NCBI GenBank assembly: GCA_900544445.1
Contig: UQVK01000135.1
Span: 1-5,935, forward strand
From: an uncultured Lachnospiraceae bacterium
GTDB taxonomy: Bacteria > Bacillota > Clostridia > Lachnospirales > Lachnospiraceae
DNA: 5,935 nt
Direction: 5' to 3'
In this document: piece after piece, positions 1 to 5,860 of the stretch
Layout: each line of letters starts with the position of its first letter
How positions within the stretch are numbered: the first letter of the stretch is position 1
Notes under the pieces: model-generated
The model's database searches: none
What the model was told of the DNA's origin: nothing
Seen by the model: only the letters and a program-made list of their open reading frames with translations
Program-made: the position numbers and the translations under genes

Positions 1-2
1 TT

Positions 3-800
3 TCCGTTGTGCGTACTGTGCTGAGCTGGGAGGAGGAAAAGCCTTCCGTCACTTATCAAAGCAGTTATGCCGCAGATGGCTGGACTTATGAAGGCGGCTG
101 CCTGTTCTTTGAGGAAGCGCAGCCCGTCGCCTATGACGGCGCTCCCGGCTATACGGCCCTGCGCATACAGCCTCTGGACGAAGCCTGCCTGAAATGGAAC
201 CGGAACTGCCTGCGCCTTGTGGGATATCCTTCCAACAACCTGTTCTTTCTGGACTGGACAGAAAAGGATTACGGATCTCTGAATTTTTATGACCTTTTTG
301 CCATTCTGTATCCCATCGCACGCGGAACACAGATTCCCTATGAACAGACCGTAGATGGATCGGAATATCAGGTACCCGCGGAAGAATTTGCATCCGTCAT
401 TCAGACCTTTTTCTCCATTGATGAGGAAACTCTGCATCAGATCGAGGGCTACCAGCCGGACACAGACAGCTATGTCTATCAGACCAGAAGCTTTACCAAT
501 AAAGCCGGTTCACCCAACAGCCCCTACCCGGAAGCCGTCTCCTGCCGGGAAAATGCGGACGGCACTCTGACGCTGACGGTACGCGCCGTCTGGCCCTCGG
601 AGCATTTGCCGCAGGCATTTTCCCATGAGGTGACGATCCGTCCGCTGCTGGACGGCGGTTTTCAGTTTGTCTCCAACCGCATGCTCCCCTCTGCGGAGGA
701 TGTGTTTCCCTCCTGGGTGGAGGAGGTCCTGGGGGAATCCAGCACGGCATCCTCTTCTGCCAGAACACCGAAATCAATCAGCAGCACCATGCTGAAATAA
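3..800 (+). CDS. Unrecognised protein, 5'-truncated by the window edge
   Basis: The frame is open from the first complete codon (3) to TAA at 798-800. A GTG at 9 could serve as a start, but the frame is open upstream of it and no ribosome site can be seen in the eight bases available, so I treat the gene as cut by the edge. About 266 residues are visible. They are rich in aromatic and acidic residues, with no membrane helix and no catalytic motif I recognise. The alternating hydrophobic/charged pattern (for example a stretch around LTLTVRAVW followed by a GGFQFVSNRM segment) suggests beta-rich, extracytoplasmic domains. Secreted proteins or lipoproteins of unknown function from Lachnospiraceae look like this, but the signal peptide would lie outside the window. 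The last 25 or so residues are Ser/Thr-rich and look unstructured. Its final 23 bp overlap the 3' end of the convergent TraX-family gene. It might belong to a named DUF family; I cannot assign one with confidence. Confidence 0.75.
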   Translation, partial: SVVRTVLSWEEEKPSVTYQSSYAADGWTYEGGCLFFEEAQPVAYDGAPGYTALRIQPLDEACLKWNRNCLRLVGYPSNNLFFLDWTEKDYGSLNFYDLFAILYPIARGTQIPYEQTVDGSEYQVPAEEFASVIQTFFSIDEETLHQIEGYQPDTDSYVYQTRSFTNKAGSPNSPYPEAVSCRENADGTLTLTVRAVWPSEHLPQAFSHEVTIRPLLDGGFQFVSNRMLPSAEDVFPSWVEEVLGESSTASSSARTPKSISSTMLK

Positions 801-1626
801 GATACAGCAGTGCAATATGGGCCGGATAAAAAATATAGAAAAACCACTTCTTTCCGCGTCCCGCTTTCCCATTATACAGGAATATGGGAATTGCCGCGAA
901 ACACATCATCCACTGAATCCCGCCGTCTACGAAATAGCTGAATCCGGAAAGAATCAATAACACCGCGATCTGGAGGACTCTGTGATTTCTGAAGACATAA
1001 AATGCCGTTCCCAGCGCAACGAGGGAAAAGCCTCCTTCCACCGTTAAAATGTTGGGAACCAGCAGCGCAAGCGTGGCAAGAAAACGGATCGTGAAAGGCG
1101 ATACATTTTCCTGAAAAGAGAGCACCGCAACCAGATAGATGGGAAGTGCACAGGCCACCGGAATCAGACCGCCCAAAACTGATTTTATGATTTTTTTCAC
1201 ATCTCTTCTGCGGAGTCCATCCATGAAACCGTCCCAGAACAGCATGTACAGACCCGTGACAAAGAATGTACTGAACGCGTTGTTCATGAGGACAACATTA
1301 TCATTTGGAATCAGTCTCTGCAGAAGGAACGTGAAAATCGTCATTCCCCAGCTTGCGGCCAGAAGCCGCTGCAGATATTTCCTCTTGCTGCGGGTATGAT
1401 AAAAACTCTCTGAAGCGGCAAACAGAAAAAGCGGGAATACGGGCCTTCCCGCCATGGTCAGCCAGAGGGGAGCGCCAACAGCCGAAAACATCTGATGAAT
1501 ATGATCCAAAAGCATGAGAACGGCAGCAAGCAGTTTCAAATTGGTTGCGTCCAGTATCTTCCCCTCAAAGTTTCCTTTCCGTACATCTGCCGTTTCCGTC
1601 CTTCCGTTTTCTGTTTCCCCGTTCAT
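778..1626 (-). CDS. TraX-family integral membrane protein (putative acyltransferase-like)
   Basis: This 282-residue multi-pass membrane protein matches the TraX family. Visible hallmarks are an N-terminal helix ending in LLDHIHQMF (Asp41, His42), then GRPVFPLFLFAASESFYHT (about 60-78) followed by a basic RSKRKYLQRLL stretch. A conserved-looking NNAFSTFFVTGLYML helix starts near 115, and the protein ends with FYIFYPAHIALLYLI. I count about eight hydrophobic segments. F-plasmid TraX is required for N-acetylation of F pilin. Chromosomal homologues in Firmicutes occur without pili and their substrates are unknown, so 'acyltransferase-like' is a family inference. No conjugation gene is nearby. The start is decided by a 4-bp ATGA overlap with the upstream XRE gene and by an AAGGAG only 2 nt before the ATG, with a further GAAGGG behind it, which suggests translational coupling. 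The first 25 residues are a hydrophilic extension ahead of the TraX core. Confidence 0.86.
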   Translation of the reverse strand: MNGETENGRTETADVRKGNFEGKILDATNLKLLAAVLMLLDHIHQMFSAVGAPLWLTMAGRPVFPLFLFAASESFYHTRSKRKYLQRLLAASWGMTIFTFLLQRLIPNDNVVLMNNAFSTFFVTGLYMLFWDGFMDGLRRRDVKKIIKSVLGGLIPVACALPIYLVAVLSFQENVSPFTIRFLATLALLVPNILTVEGGFSLVALGTAFYVFRNHRVLQIAVLLILSGFSYFVDGGIQWMMCFAAIPIFLYNGKAGRGKKWFFYIFYPAHIALLYLISAWCC

Positions 1627-2057
1627 GACTCCTTCCCTTCTGAAGCGCTGTTCTCTGCGGAACGCGCGCCACTTTCCTTCCTCTGCTTCCCGTCATCTCC
1701 CGCGCTTCTCAGCAGCTCCTCTGCGGACACTCCATACAGCCGTGCGATGGCAAGCAGATTTGAGGTGCTGGGATCGGATGTTCCGTTTTCCCATTTGGAG
1801 ACTGCCTGTCTGCTCACCCCCAGGGTTTCCGCGACAAATTCCTGGGTCATTTTACAGCGAAGCCGATTTTCCTTCAGAAGTTCTCCCAGAGATTTTCGGA
1901 TGATCTTTTTTTCCTTTCTTACCTCTCCGGAATTGATATATTTCTTCAGGGCTCTGATAATGAGACTCAGGAGGTAAATGGATACCGAAATCACAGCAAG
2001 CCAGAAAACCAGATACAGCACTGCGGCAAAAATTGTAAGGATACGGGTTGTACTCAT
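1623..2057 (-). CDS. Membrane-anchored XRE-family transcriptional regulator
   Basis: The protein has 144 residues. Residues 6-34 form one strongly hydrophobic helix, followed by RALKKY, so the positive-inside rule puts the C-terminus in the cytoplasm. A basic linker (about 35-56) leads into an HTH_3/Cro-CI type domain at about 57-116. Helix 2 carries MTQEFVAETLGV, the recognition helix is SRQAVSKWENG, and the domain closes with LLAIARLYGVSAEELL. The remaining 28 residues are a polar, charged tail rich in Ser, Glu and Lys. XRE repressors usually have the HTH at the extreme N-terminus with any membrane helices after it, so this order is reversed. The start is supported by AAAGGAGA with a 7-nt spacer and by a promoter-like element just upstream. 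It is first in an operon with the TraX-family gene and divergent from the kinase/ABC operon, so autoregulation and control of the neighbouring operon are plausible but inferred. No ligand domain is visible. Confidence 0.9.
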   Translation of the reverse strand: MSTTRILTIFAAVLYLVFWLAVISVSIYLLSLIIRALKKYINSGEVRKEKKIIRKSLGELLKENRLRCKMTQEFVAETLGVSRQAVSKWENGTSDPSTSNLLAIARLYGVSAEELLRSAGDDGKQRKESGARSAENSASEGKES

Positions 2058-2087
2058 ACTTTTCTCTCCTTTTTATTTGATGGCCCT

Positions 2088-2096
2088 ATTTTAGCA
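2088..2096 (-). promoter_or_regulatory. Extended -10 promoter element for the XRE/TraX operon
   Basis: Read on the minus strand this is TGC followed by TAAAAT, which is five of six to TATAAT with an extended -10 TG. A conventional -35 at 16-18 bp is poor (TGGCGG at 17), and TTGGTG lies 21 bp away, so the element probably relies on the TG or on an activator. Transcription would start near 2081, leaving a leader of about 24 nt with a good ribosome site. Confidence 0.5.
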
Positions 2097-2104
2097 GTAA
2101 ACCG

Positions 2105-2123
2105 CAGTTGCCGCCACCAACTG
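2105..2123. promoter_or_regulatory. Candidate operator dyad at the XRE promoter -35 region
   Basis: CAGTTG, 7 nt, CAACTG is a perfect inverted repeat with 6-bp arms. It spans the place where the -35 element of the leftward promoter must lie, a usual position for an XRE repressor operator. Its inner half-sites, GTTG and CAAC, have the same pattern and spacing as the second dyad at 2148-2164. Short dyads arise by chance, so binding is not shown. Confidence 0.35.
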
Positions 2124-2147
2124 TCACGCAACTTTGGGTTGATTATC

Positions 2148-2164
2148 TGTTCTTGTCTCGAACA
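2148..2164. promoter_or_regulatory. Candidate operator dyad over the kinase promoter -35 box
   Basis: TGTTC, 7 nt, GAACA is a perfect inverted repeat with 5-bp arms. The 7-nt spacer contains nearly all of the rightward -35 box (2153-2158). It shares the GTTS-N7-SAAC form with the dyad at 2105-2123; the centres (2114 and 2156) are 42 bp apart, close to four turns of B-DNA. Confidence 0.33.
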
Positions 2165-2181
2165 AACAGAGGAATTATAAT
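2153..2181 (+). promoter_or_regulatory. Sigma-A type promoter for the kinase/ABC operon
   Basis: TTGTCT (2153-2158, four of six to TTGACA) and a perfect TATAAT (2176-2181) are separated by 17 bp. Transcription should start near 2188, giving a leader of about 58 nt before the kinase ATG at 2247. A further short dyad, GGAATT at 2171-2176 and AATTCC at 2189-2194, brackets the -10 box and predicted start site. Confidence 0.68.
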
Positions 2182-2224
2182 AGAAGTCAATTCCATGGTA
2201 TCAAATATAACCTTATTTACTCCT

Positions 2225-2243
2225 GTACCACGAATCGAGGTAC
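2225..2243 (+). promoter_or_regulatory. Possible leader hairpin covering the kinase ribosome site
   Basis: GTACC (2225-2229) can pair with GGTAC (2239-2243). The right arm contains the two G residues of the only visible ribosome site, GAGG at 2237-2240, which lies 6 nt before the ATG. Five base pairs around a 9-nt loop are only marginally stable, so partial sequestration is a possibility and not a firm claim. Confidence 0.25.
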
Positions 2244-2246
2244 CCC

Positions 2247-3296
2247 ATGAAAATCCTGACCAACCGAAAAATCAAACGCCTTTTCTGTCGCGTTCTGCTC
2301 TCCCTCATACTCTTCACCCTGATCTCCGTCTCCTGTACGCTCCTGCAACTGAAACATGCGGCGCTGTATGTGCTGCTTTCCTGTGCAGGAATGGGGCTTT
2401 CCATCCTCGCGTTCCTGTATCTGTATTTCCGGGAACAGGACAGGATCATGGAGGAAGCCGCCGCGCAGATCAGAAATTATCTTTCGGGAGATAAGGACGC
2501 CCGGATCTCCTGCGATGAAGAGGGCGGGCTGTACCGTCTGTTCCATGAGGTCAATTCTCTGGTTTCCATCCTGAACGCCCACGCGGAGAATGAGGCGCAG
2601 GCGAAAAGCTTCCTGAAGAACACCATTTCCGACATCTCCCACCAGCTGAAAACGCCCCTTGCCGCTCTGAATATCTATAACGGAATCCTGCAGGCGGAGA
2701 CGGCCGATACGCCGGAAATACGGGAATTTACAGAACTTTCCGAGCAGGAGCTCGATCGGATCGGGAACCTCGTGCAGAATCTTCTGAAAATCACAAAGCT
2801 GGATGCGGGAACCGTCCTCTTTGAAAAAGCGGATGAAAATGTCTCCGACATGATGCGCTGCATCGAAAAGCATTTCGCCTGGCGGGCCGGGCAGGAGGGA
2901 AAAAACCTCTCCCTGTCCGGGGATGAAACAATCACCCTCTTCTGCGACCGTACCTGGCTGATGGAAGCGGTCAGCAATCTGGTGAAAAACGCGTTTGACC
3001 ATACCCGGAAGGGATGCGCGATCCGTATAGAATGGCGGACCTTCGCTTCCATCGTCCAGATTGTTGTGCGCGATGACGGCAGCGGCATCCATCCGGAGGA
3101 CCTGCCCCATATTTTCAAACGTTTCTATCGCAGCCGCTTTCCCGTAAATGACTCCGCAGATGCGCAGGGAATCGGGCTGGGGCTTCCTCTGGCAAAGGCG
3201 GTTGTGGAGGCTCATAACGGAACCATCGAAGTAGACAGCGAACCGGGAGCCGGAACCGCATTTACCTTAAATTTTCTGATTCCTACAAAATTGTAG
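2247..3296 (+). CDS. Intramembrane-type sensor histidine kinase without a linked response regulator
   Basis: The 349-residue kinase has two membrane helices (about 12-33 and 38-61) joined by only a few residues, so it has no external sensor domain. A linker of about 60 residues leads to the HisKA domain with phosphoacceptor His132 in SDISHQLKTPL. The HATPase_c domain has its N box at VSNLVKNAFDH (Asn244, Asn248), G1 at DDGSGI (276-281), F box IFKRFYR (289-295) and G2 GIGLGL (308-313), so all catalytic elements are intact. Kinases of this build are typically paired with ABC transporters and respond to cell-wall antibiotics or envelope stress. The ATG is preceded by GAGG with 6-nt spacing, and an in-frame TAA at 2211 rules out a long extension. 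No response-regulator gene or fragment lies upstream, which is unusual. The ABC ATPase gene follows after 72 bp. The ligand is unknown. Confidence 0.94.
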   Translation: MKILTNRKIKRLFCRVLLSLILFTLISVSCTLLQLKHAALYVLLSCAGMGLSILAFLYLYFREQDRIMEEAAAQIRNYLSGDKDARISCDEEGGLYRLFHEVNSLVSILNAHAENEAQAKSFLKNTISDISHQLKTPLAALNIYNGILQAETADTPEIREFTELSEQELDRIGNLVQNLLKITKLDAGTVLFEKADENVSDMMRCIEKHFAWRAGQEGKNLSLSGDETITLFCDRTWLMEAVSNLVKNAFDHTRKGCAIRIEWRTFASIVQIVVRDDGSGIHPEDLPHIFKRFYRSRFPVNDSADAQGIGLGLPLAKAVVEAHNGTIEVDSEPGAGTAFTLNFLIPTKL

Positions 3297-3297
3297 G
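3282..3297. repeat. 16-bp palindrome spanning the kinase stop codon
   Basis: CCTACAA, AA, TTGTAGG is a perfect inverted repeat with 7-bp arms and a 2-bp centre; the kinase TAG stop (3294-3296) lies in its right arm. As RNA it could fold with six pairs and a 4-nt loop; as DNA it has the shape of an operator. It is not followed by a T-tract, so it is not an intrinsic terminator. Confidence 0.5.
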
Positions 3298-3316
3298 CTG
3301 ACTGTCACCTCAGAGT

Positions 3317-3340
3317 AGGGCCGGCGTGCTACGCTTCCCT
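3317..3340 (+). other. Imperfect hairpin in the kinase-ATPase gap
   Basis: AGGG (3317-3320) pairs with CCCT (3337-3340), and GCGT (3324-3327) pairs with ACGC (3331-3334) around a GCT loop; a CCG/TT internal loop separates the stems. It has no following T-tract. It lies just upstream of the ATPase ribosome site (GAGGTG at 3355-3360) and may affect mRNA stability or translation of the transporter relative to the kinase. Confidence 0.35.
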
Positions 3341-3368
3341 TATCCAAAGGAAAAGAGGTGTTGCATCC

Positions 3369-4052
3369 ATGAATTTGCTTGAAGTAAAAAATCTTTCCAA
3401 AACCTATGGAAGCGGCGAAGCCGCTGTTCACGCTTTAAAGGGAGTGTCCTTTCGTGTTCCCAAAGGGGAATATGTCGCTGTGGTGGGAGAATCCGGTTCC
3501 GGAAAAAGCACCCTGCTGAATCTGATCGGCGCGCTTGACACTCCCACATCCGGTAAGGTATGGATTGACGGCAGGGATATTTTTTCCATGAAGGAACGCA
3601 GCCTGACCGTTTTTCGACGCAGAAATATCGGCTTTATTTTCCAGAGCTTTAATCTGATCCCGGAGCTGACCGTGGAGCAGAATATCATTTTTCCTCTGCT
3701 GCTGGATTACCGGAAGCCGGATAAAAAGTATCTGGAAGAGCTGCTGAGTGTTCTGAATCTGAAGGAACGCCGCCGTCATCTGCCCGGTCAGCTCTCCGGC
3801 GGCCAGCAGCAGCGTGTGGCGATTGGGCGGGCGCTGATCACACGTCCGGCGCTGATCCTGGCCGACGAACCCACAGGAAATCTGGACACGCAGAATACCA
3901 GCGAGGTCGTTTCCCTCTTAAAGGAAGCCTCAAGGCGTTATGAACAGACCATCCTCATGATCACGCACAGCCGGAGCATCGCTCAGACCGCAGACCGTAT
4001 TCTGCAGGTTTCCGACGGTGTGCTGACGGATTTCGGGAGGTGCCGCGAATGA
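3369..4052 (+). CDS. ABC transporter ATP-binding protein, MacB/LolD/BceA-like
   Basis: This is a 227-residue cytoplasmic ATPase of normal length for the MacB/LolD-type (FtsX-permease) exporter family. Motifs seen in order are A-loop Tyr13, Walker [10 protein letters not shown] (40-48), Q-loop Gln92 in [14 protein letters not shown], signature LSGGQQQR (142-149), Walker B LILADEP (162-168, catalytic Glu167), D-loop GNLD (170-173) and switch His200 in MITHS. All catalytic residues are present. The FQSFNLIP and DEPTGNLD strings are typical of the subfamily whose partners are FtsX-like permeases that move peptides, lipids or lipoproteins, or act mechanically on the envelope. The start is supported by GAGGTG, a full match to the anti-Shine-Dalgarno sequence, with 8-nt spacing. 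The gene ends in an ATGA overlap with the permease gene, implying translational coupling and a matched stoichiometry. Two such ATPases with one long permease is the expected complex. Confidence 0.96.
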   Translation: MNLLEVKNLSKTYGSGEAAVHALKGVSFRVPKGEYVAVVGESGSGKSTLLNLIGALDTPTSGKVWIDGRDIFSMKERSLTVFRRRNIGFIFQSFNLIPELTVEQNIIFPLLLDYRKPDKKYLEELLSVLNLKERRRHLPGQLSGGQQQRVAIGRALITRPALILADEPTGNLDTQNTSEVVSLLKEASRRYEQTILMITHSRSIAQTADRILQVSDGVLTDFGRCRE

Positions 4053-5860
4053 AAAGCTATCTCAGCCTGATTCCCATTTCAGCCAGAGTACACAGACGCC
4101 AGAACCGGATGACCCTGCTCTGCATCATTTTTGCCGTATTTCTGGTAACTGCCATATTCAGCACGGCTGAGATGGGCGCAAGAATGGAACAGACAAGACT
4201 GGCGCAGAAGCACGGAAGCATGTCCTTTCAGCAGATCTTCGACAGCACGATGGGGCAGTCGCTTCTGCTGACCGCCGCAGTGCTGTGCCTGCTGATCCTC
4301 GCCGCCGGCGTTCTGATGATTTCAGGAAGCATCAACAGCAGCGTGGCCCAGAGGACGCAGTTTTTTGGAATGATGCGCTGCATCGGGATGAGCCGCAAGC
4401 AGATCATCCGTTTTGTCAGACTGGAGGCCCTGAACTGGTGCAAAACAGCGGTTCCCATCGGCCTCATTCTGGGAATTCTCTGCTCCTGGGGGCTGTGCGC
4501 AGCCCTGCGCTTTCTTGTGGGGGAAGAATTTTCCCACATTCCCCTTTTCGGTGTCAGCATCATCGGAATCGTAAGCGGTATTGTGGTGGGCGTCGTGACG
4601 GTTCTGATCGCTGCAGGTGCTCCGGCGAAGCGGGCCTCGAAGGTGCCTCCTGCCGCTGCGGTTTCCGGCTGTCCGGAAAACAGCAGAGCCGTGCGTCACT
4701 CCGTCTCTTCCCATGTGATCCGGATTGAAACCTCGCTGGGTATACATCACGCCGTTTCTGCCAGGAAAAATCTGATTCTGCTGACCGGCTCTTTTGCCCT
4801 CAGCATCATCCTGTTTCTGAGCTTTTCCGTACTGGTAGACTTTGTCGGCTTCCTGATGCCCCAGTCCGCCGCTGCCTCCGACATCGACATTTCCAGCATT
4901 GATGGAACCAATTCCATCAGCGCCCGGCTCCTGCAAACGCTTCGGGACATGGACGGCGTCAAACGGGTCTACGGGCGCAGAAGCTCCTTTGACATGCCTG
5001 CAGAGCTTTCCGGTCACACGGACGCCTCCGTCACGGTTGATCTGGTCTCCTTTGACGACTTTGATCTGAAATGCCTGAAAACGGACGGCATGCTCCGGCG
5101 CGGAAGCGATCTTTCCAGGGTATACGGTAACAGCAGTTATGTTCTGGCCACATGGGATAAAAACAGTTCCTGGGAAATCGGCGATACCATCCGCCTCGGA
5201 GAAGAAACCCTCACCATAGCGGGTCTGCTGAAATACGATCCCTTCAGCAGCGATGGCCTCACCAGCGGCAGAATCACCCTCATCACCTCCGCAGAGACCT
5301 TCGCCCGCCTGACCGGCATTACGAACTATTCTCTCATCATGGTTCAGCTGCAGGGCGATGCGACAGAAGAGGGCGTGGCGGCCATCCGCAACGCGGCGGG
5401 AAACGGACTTATCTTCAGTGACAAACGGGAACAGAGTACCGCCGGCACTTATCTGGCATTCGTCGTCTGCGTGTATGGATTTCTGGCCATCATCGCTCTG
5501 GTTACGGTGCTGAACATCGTCAACAGCATCTCCATGAGCGTATCCGCAAGAATCCGGCAATACGGCAGCATGCGGGCGGTGGGAATGGACGGCCGCCAGA
5601 TCACGGGCATGATCGCCGCCGAGGCGTTTACCTATGCCTTCTGGGGATGTATAACCGGCTGCGCAGCCGGACTTTCCTTCAGCAGGCTGCTGTATGATTT
5701 TCTCATCACCGCCCAATTTCCCTATGCCTCATGGACGCTGCCCATCTGGCGGCTTACGGTGATCGTCCTCTTCGTCGTACTGTCGGCTGCCCTCGCCTCT
5801 TACGCTCCAGCAAGACGGATCCGGAAGATGGCGGTGACGGAGACGATTAATGAACTGTGA
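4049..5860 (+). CDS. FtsX-like ABC transporter permease with duplicated core
   Basis: The protein has 603 residues from ATG 4049, chosen over GTG 4040 because GGGAGG (4035-4040) sits 8 nt before it and because it forms ATGA with the ATPase stop. I see eight membrane helices, near residues 20-40, 69-91, 130-152, 163-187, 239-262, 463-487, 525-548 and 565-588. The fold is two FtsX/MacB-type units: the conserved cytoplasmic loops FGMMRCIGMSRKQI (about 106-119) and YGSMRAVGMDGRQI (about 505-518) are clear copies of one another. The second unit has a large external domain of about 190 residues (about 270-460). In the first unit the matching loop is cut to about 28 residues. With the neighbouring ATPase and intramembrane kinase this resembles transporters for antimicrobial-peptide resistance or envelope stress signalling. 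It is not a standard 10-helix BceB, and the substrate cannot be inferred. Its stop codon lies at the base of the terminator. Confidence 0.92.
   Translation: MKSYLSLIPISARVHRRQNRMTLLCIIFAVFLVTAIFSTAEMGARMEQTRLAQKHGSMSFQQIFDSTMGQSLLLTAAVLCLLILAAGVLMISGSINSSVAQRTQFFGMMRCIGMSRKQIIRFVRLEALNWCKTAVPIGLILGILCSWGLCAALRFLVGEEFSHIPLFGVSIIGIVSGIVVGVVTVLIAAGAPAKRASKVPPAAAVSGCPENSRAVRHSVSSHVIRIETSLGIHHAVSARKNLILLTGSFALSIILFLSFSVLVDFVGFLMPQSAAASDIDISSIDGTNSISARLLQTLRDMDGVKRVYGRRSSFDMPAELSGHTDASVTVDLVSFDDFDLKCLKTDGMLRRGSDLSRVYGNSSYVLATWDKNSSWEIGDTIRLGEETLTIAGLLKYDPFSSDGLTSGRITLITSAETFARLTGITNYSLIMVQLQGDATEEGVAAIRNAAGNGLIFSDKREQSTAGTYLAFVVCVYGFLAIIALVTVLNIVNSISMSVSARIRQYGSMRAVGMDGRQITGMIAAEAFTYAFWGCITGCAAGLSFSRLLYDFLITAQFPYASWTLPIWRLTVIVLFVVLSAALASYAPARRIRKMAVTETINEL

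Noticed and set aside
778..1626. A conjugative or plasmid origin suggested by the TraX name
   Set aside because: No relaxase, pilin, mating-pair or replication gene is visible, and TraX-family proteins are common on Firmicute chromosomes.
1495..1977. Plus-strand frames opposite the XRE and TraX genes
   Set aside because: They are Ser/Pro/Phe-rich shadows with no ribosome site, and they span the divergent operon's real coding frames.
2147..2169. CTGT...ACAG resemblance to a LexA (SOS) box near the kinase -35
   Set aside because: The spacing does not fit CTGT-N8-ACAG, and the Gram-positive GAAC-N4-GTTC form is not present in that orientation.
2195..2494. An ATG at 2195 opening a frame that overlaps the kinase start
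   Set aside because: It has no ribosome site, is out of frame with the kinase, and its product resembles no response regulator or other family.
2217..3215. A long minus-strand open frame of 332 codons opposite the kinase gene
   Set aside because: It lies wholly antisense to a kinase with every catalytic motif intact. Its translation has no recognisable domain, and it arises from codon bias in the true frame.
2120..3308. The 8-bp word ACTGTCAC at 2120-2127 and again at 3301-3308, both between genes
   Set aside because: Eight bases repeated once in a window this size is expected by chance, and the flanks do not match.
3297..3368. A separate promoter or a terminator between kinase and ATPase genes
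   Set aside because: No -35/-10 pair at proper spacing is seen and neither hairpin is followed by a T-run, so one operon is the simpler reading.
4322..5716. A 464-codon minus-strand open frame opposite the permease gene
   Set aside because: The product is low in hydrophobic structure and rich in Gly, Asp and His, typical of an antisense shadow; the plus-strand permease is clear.
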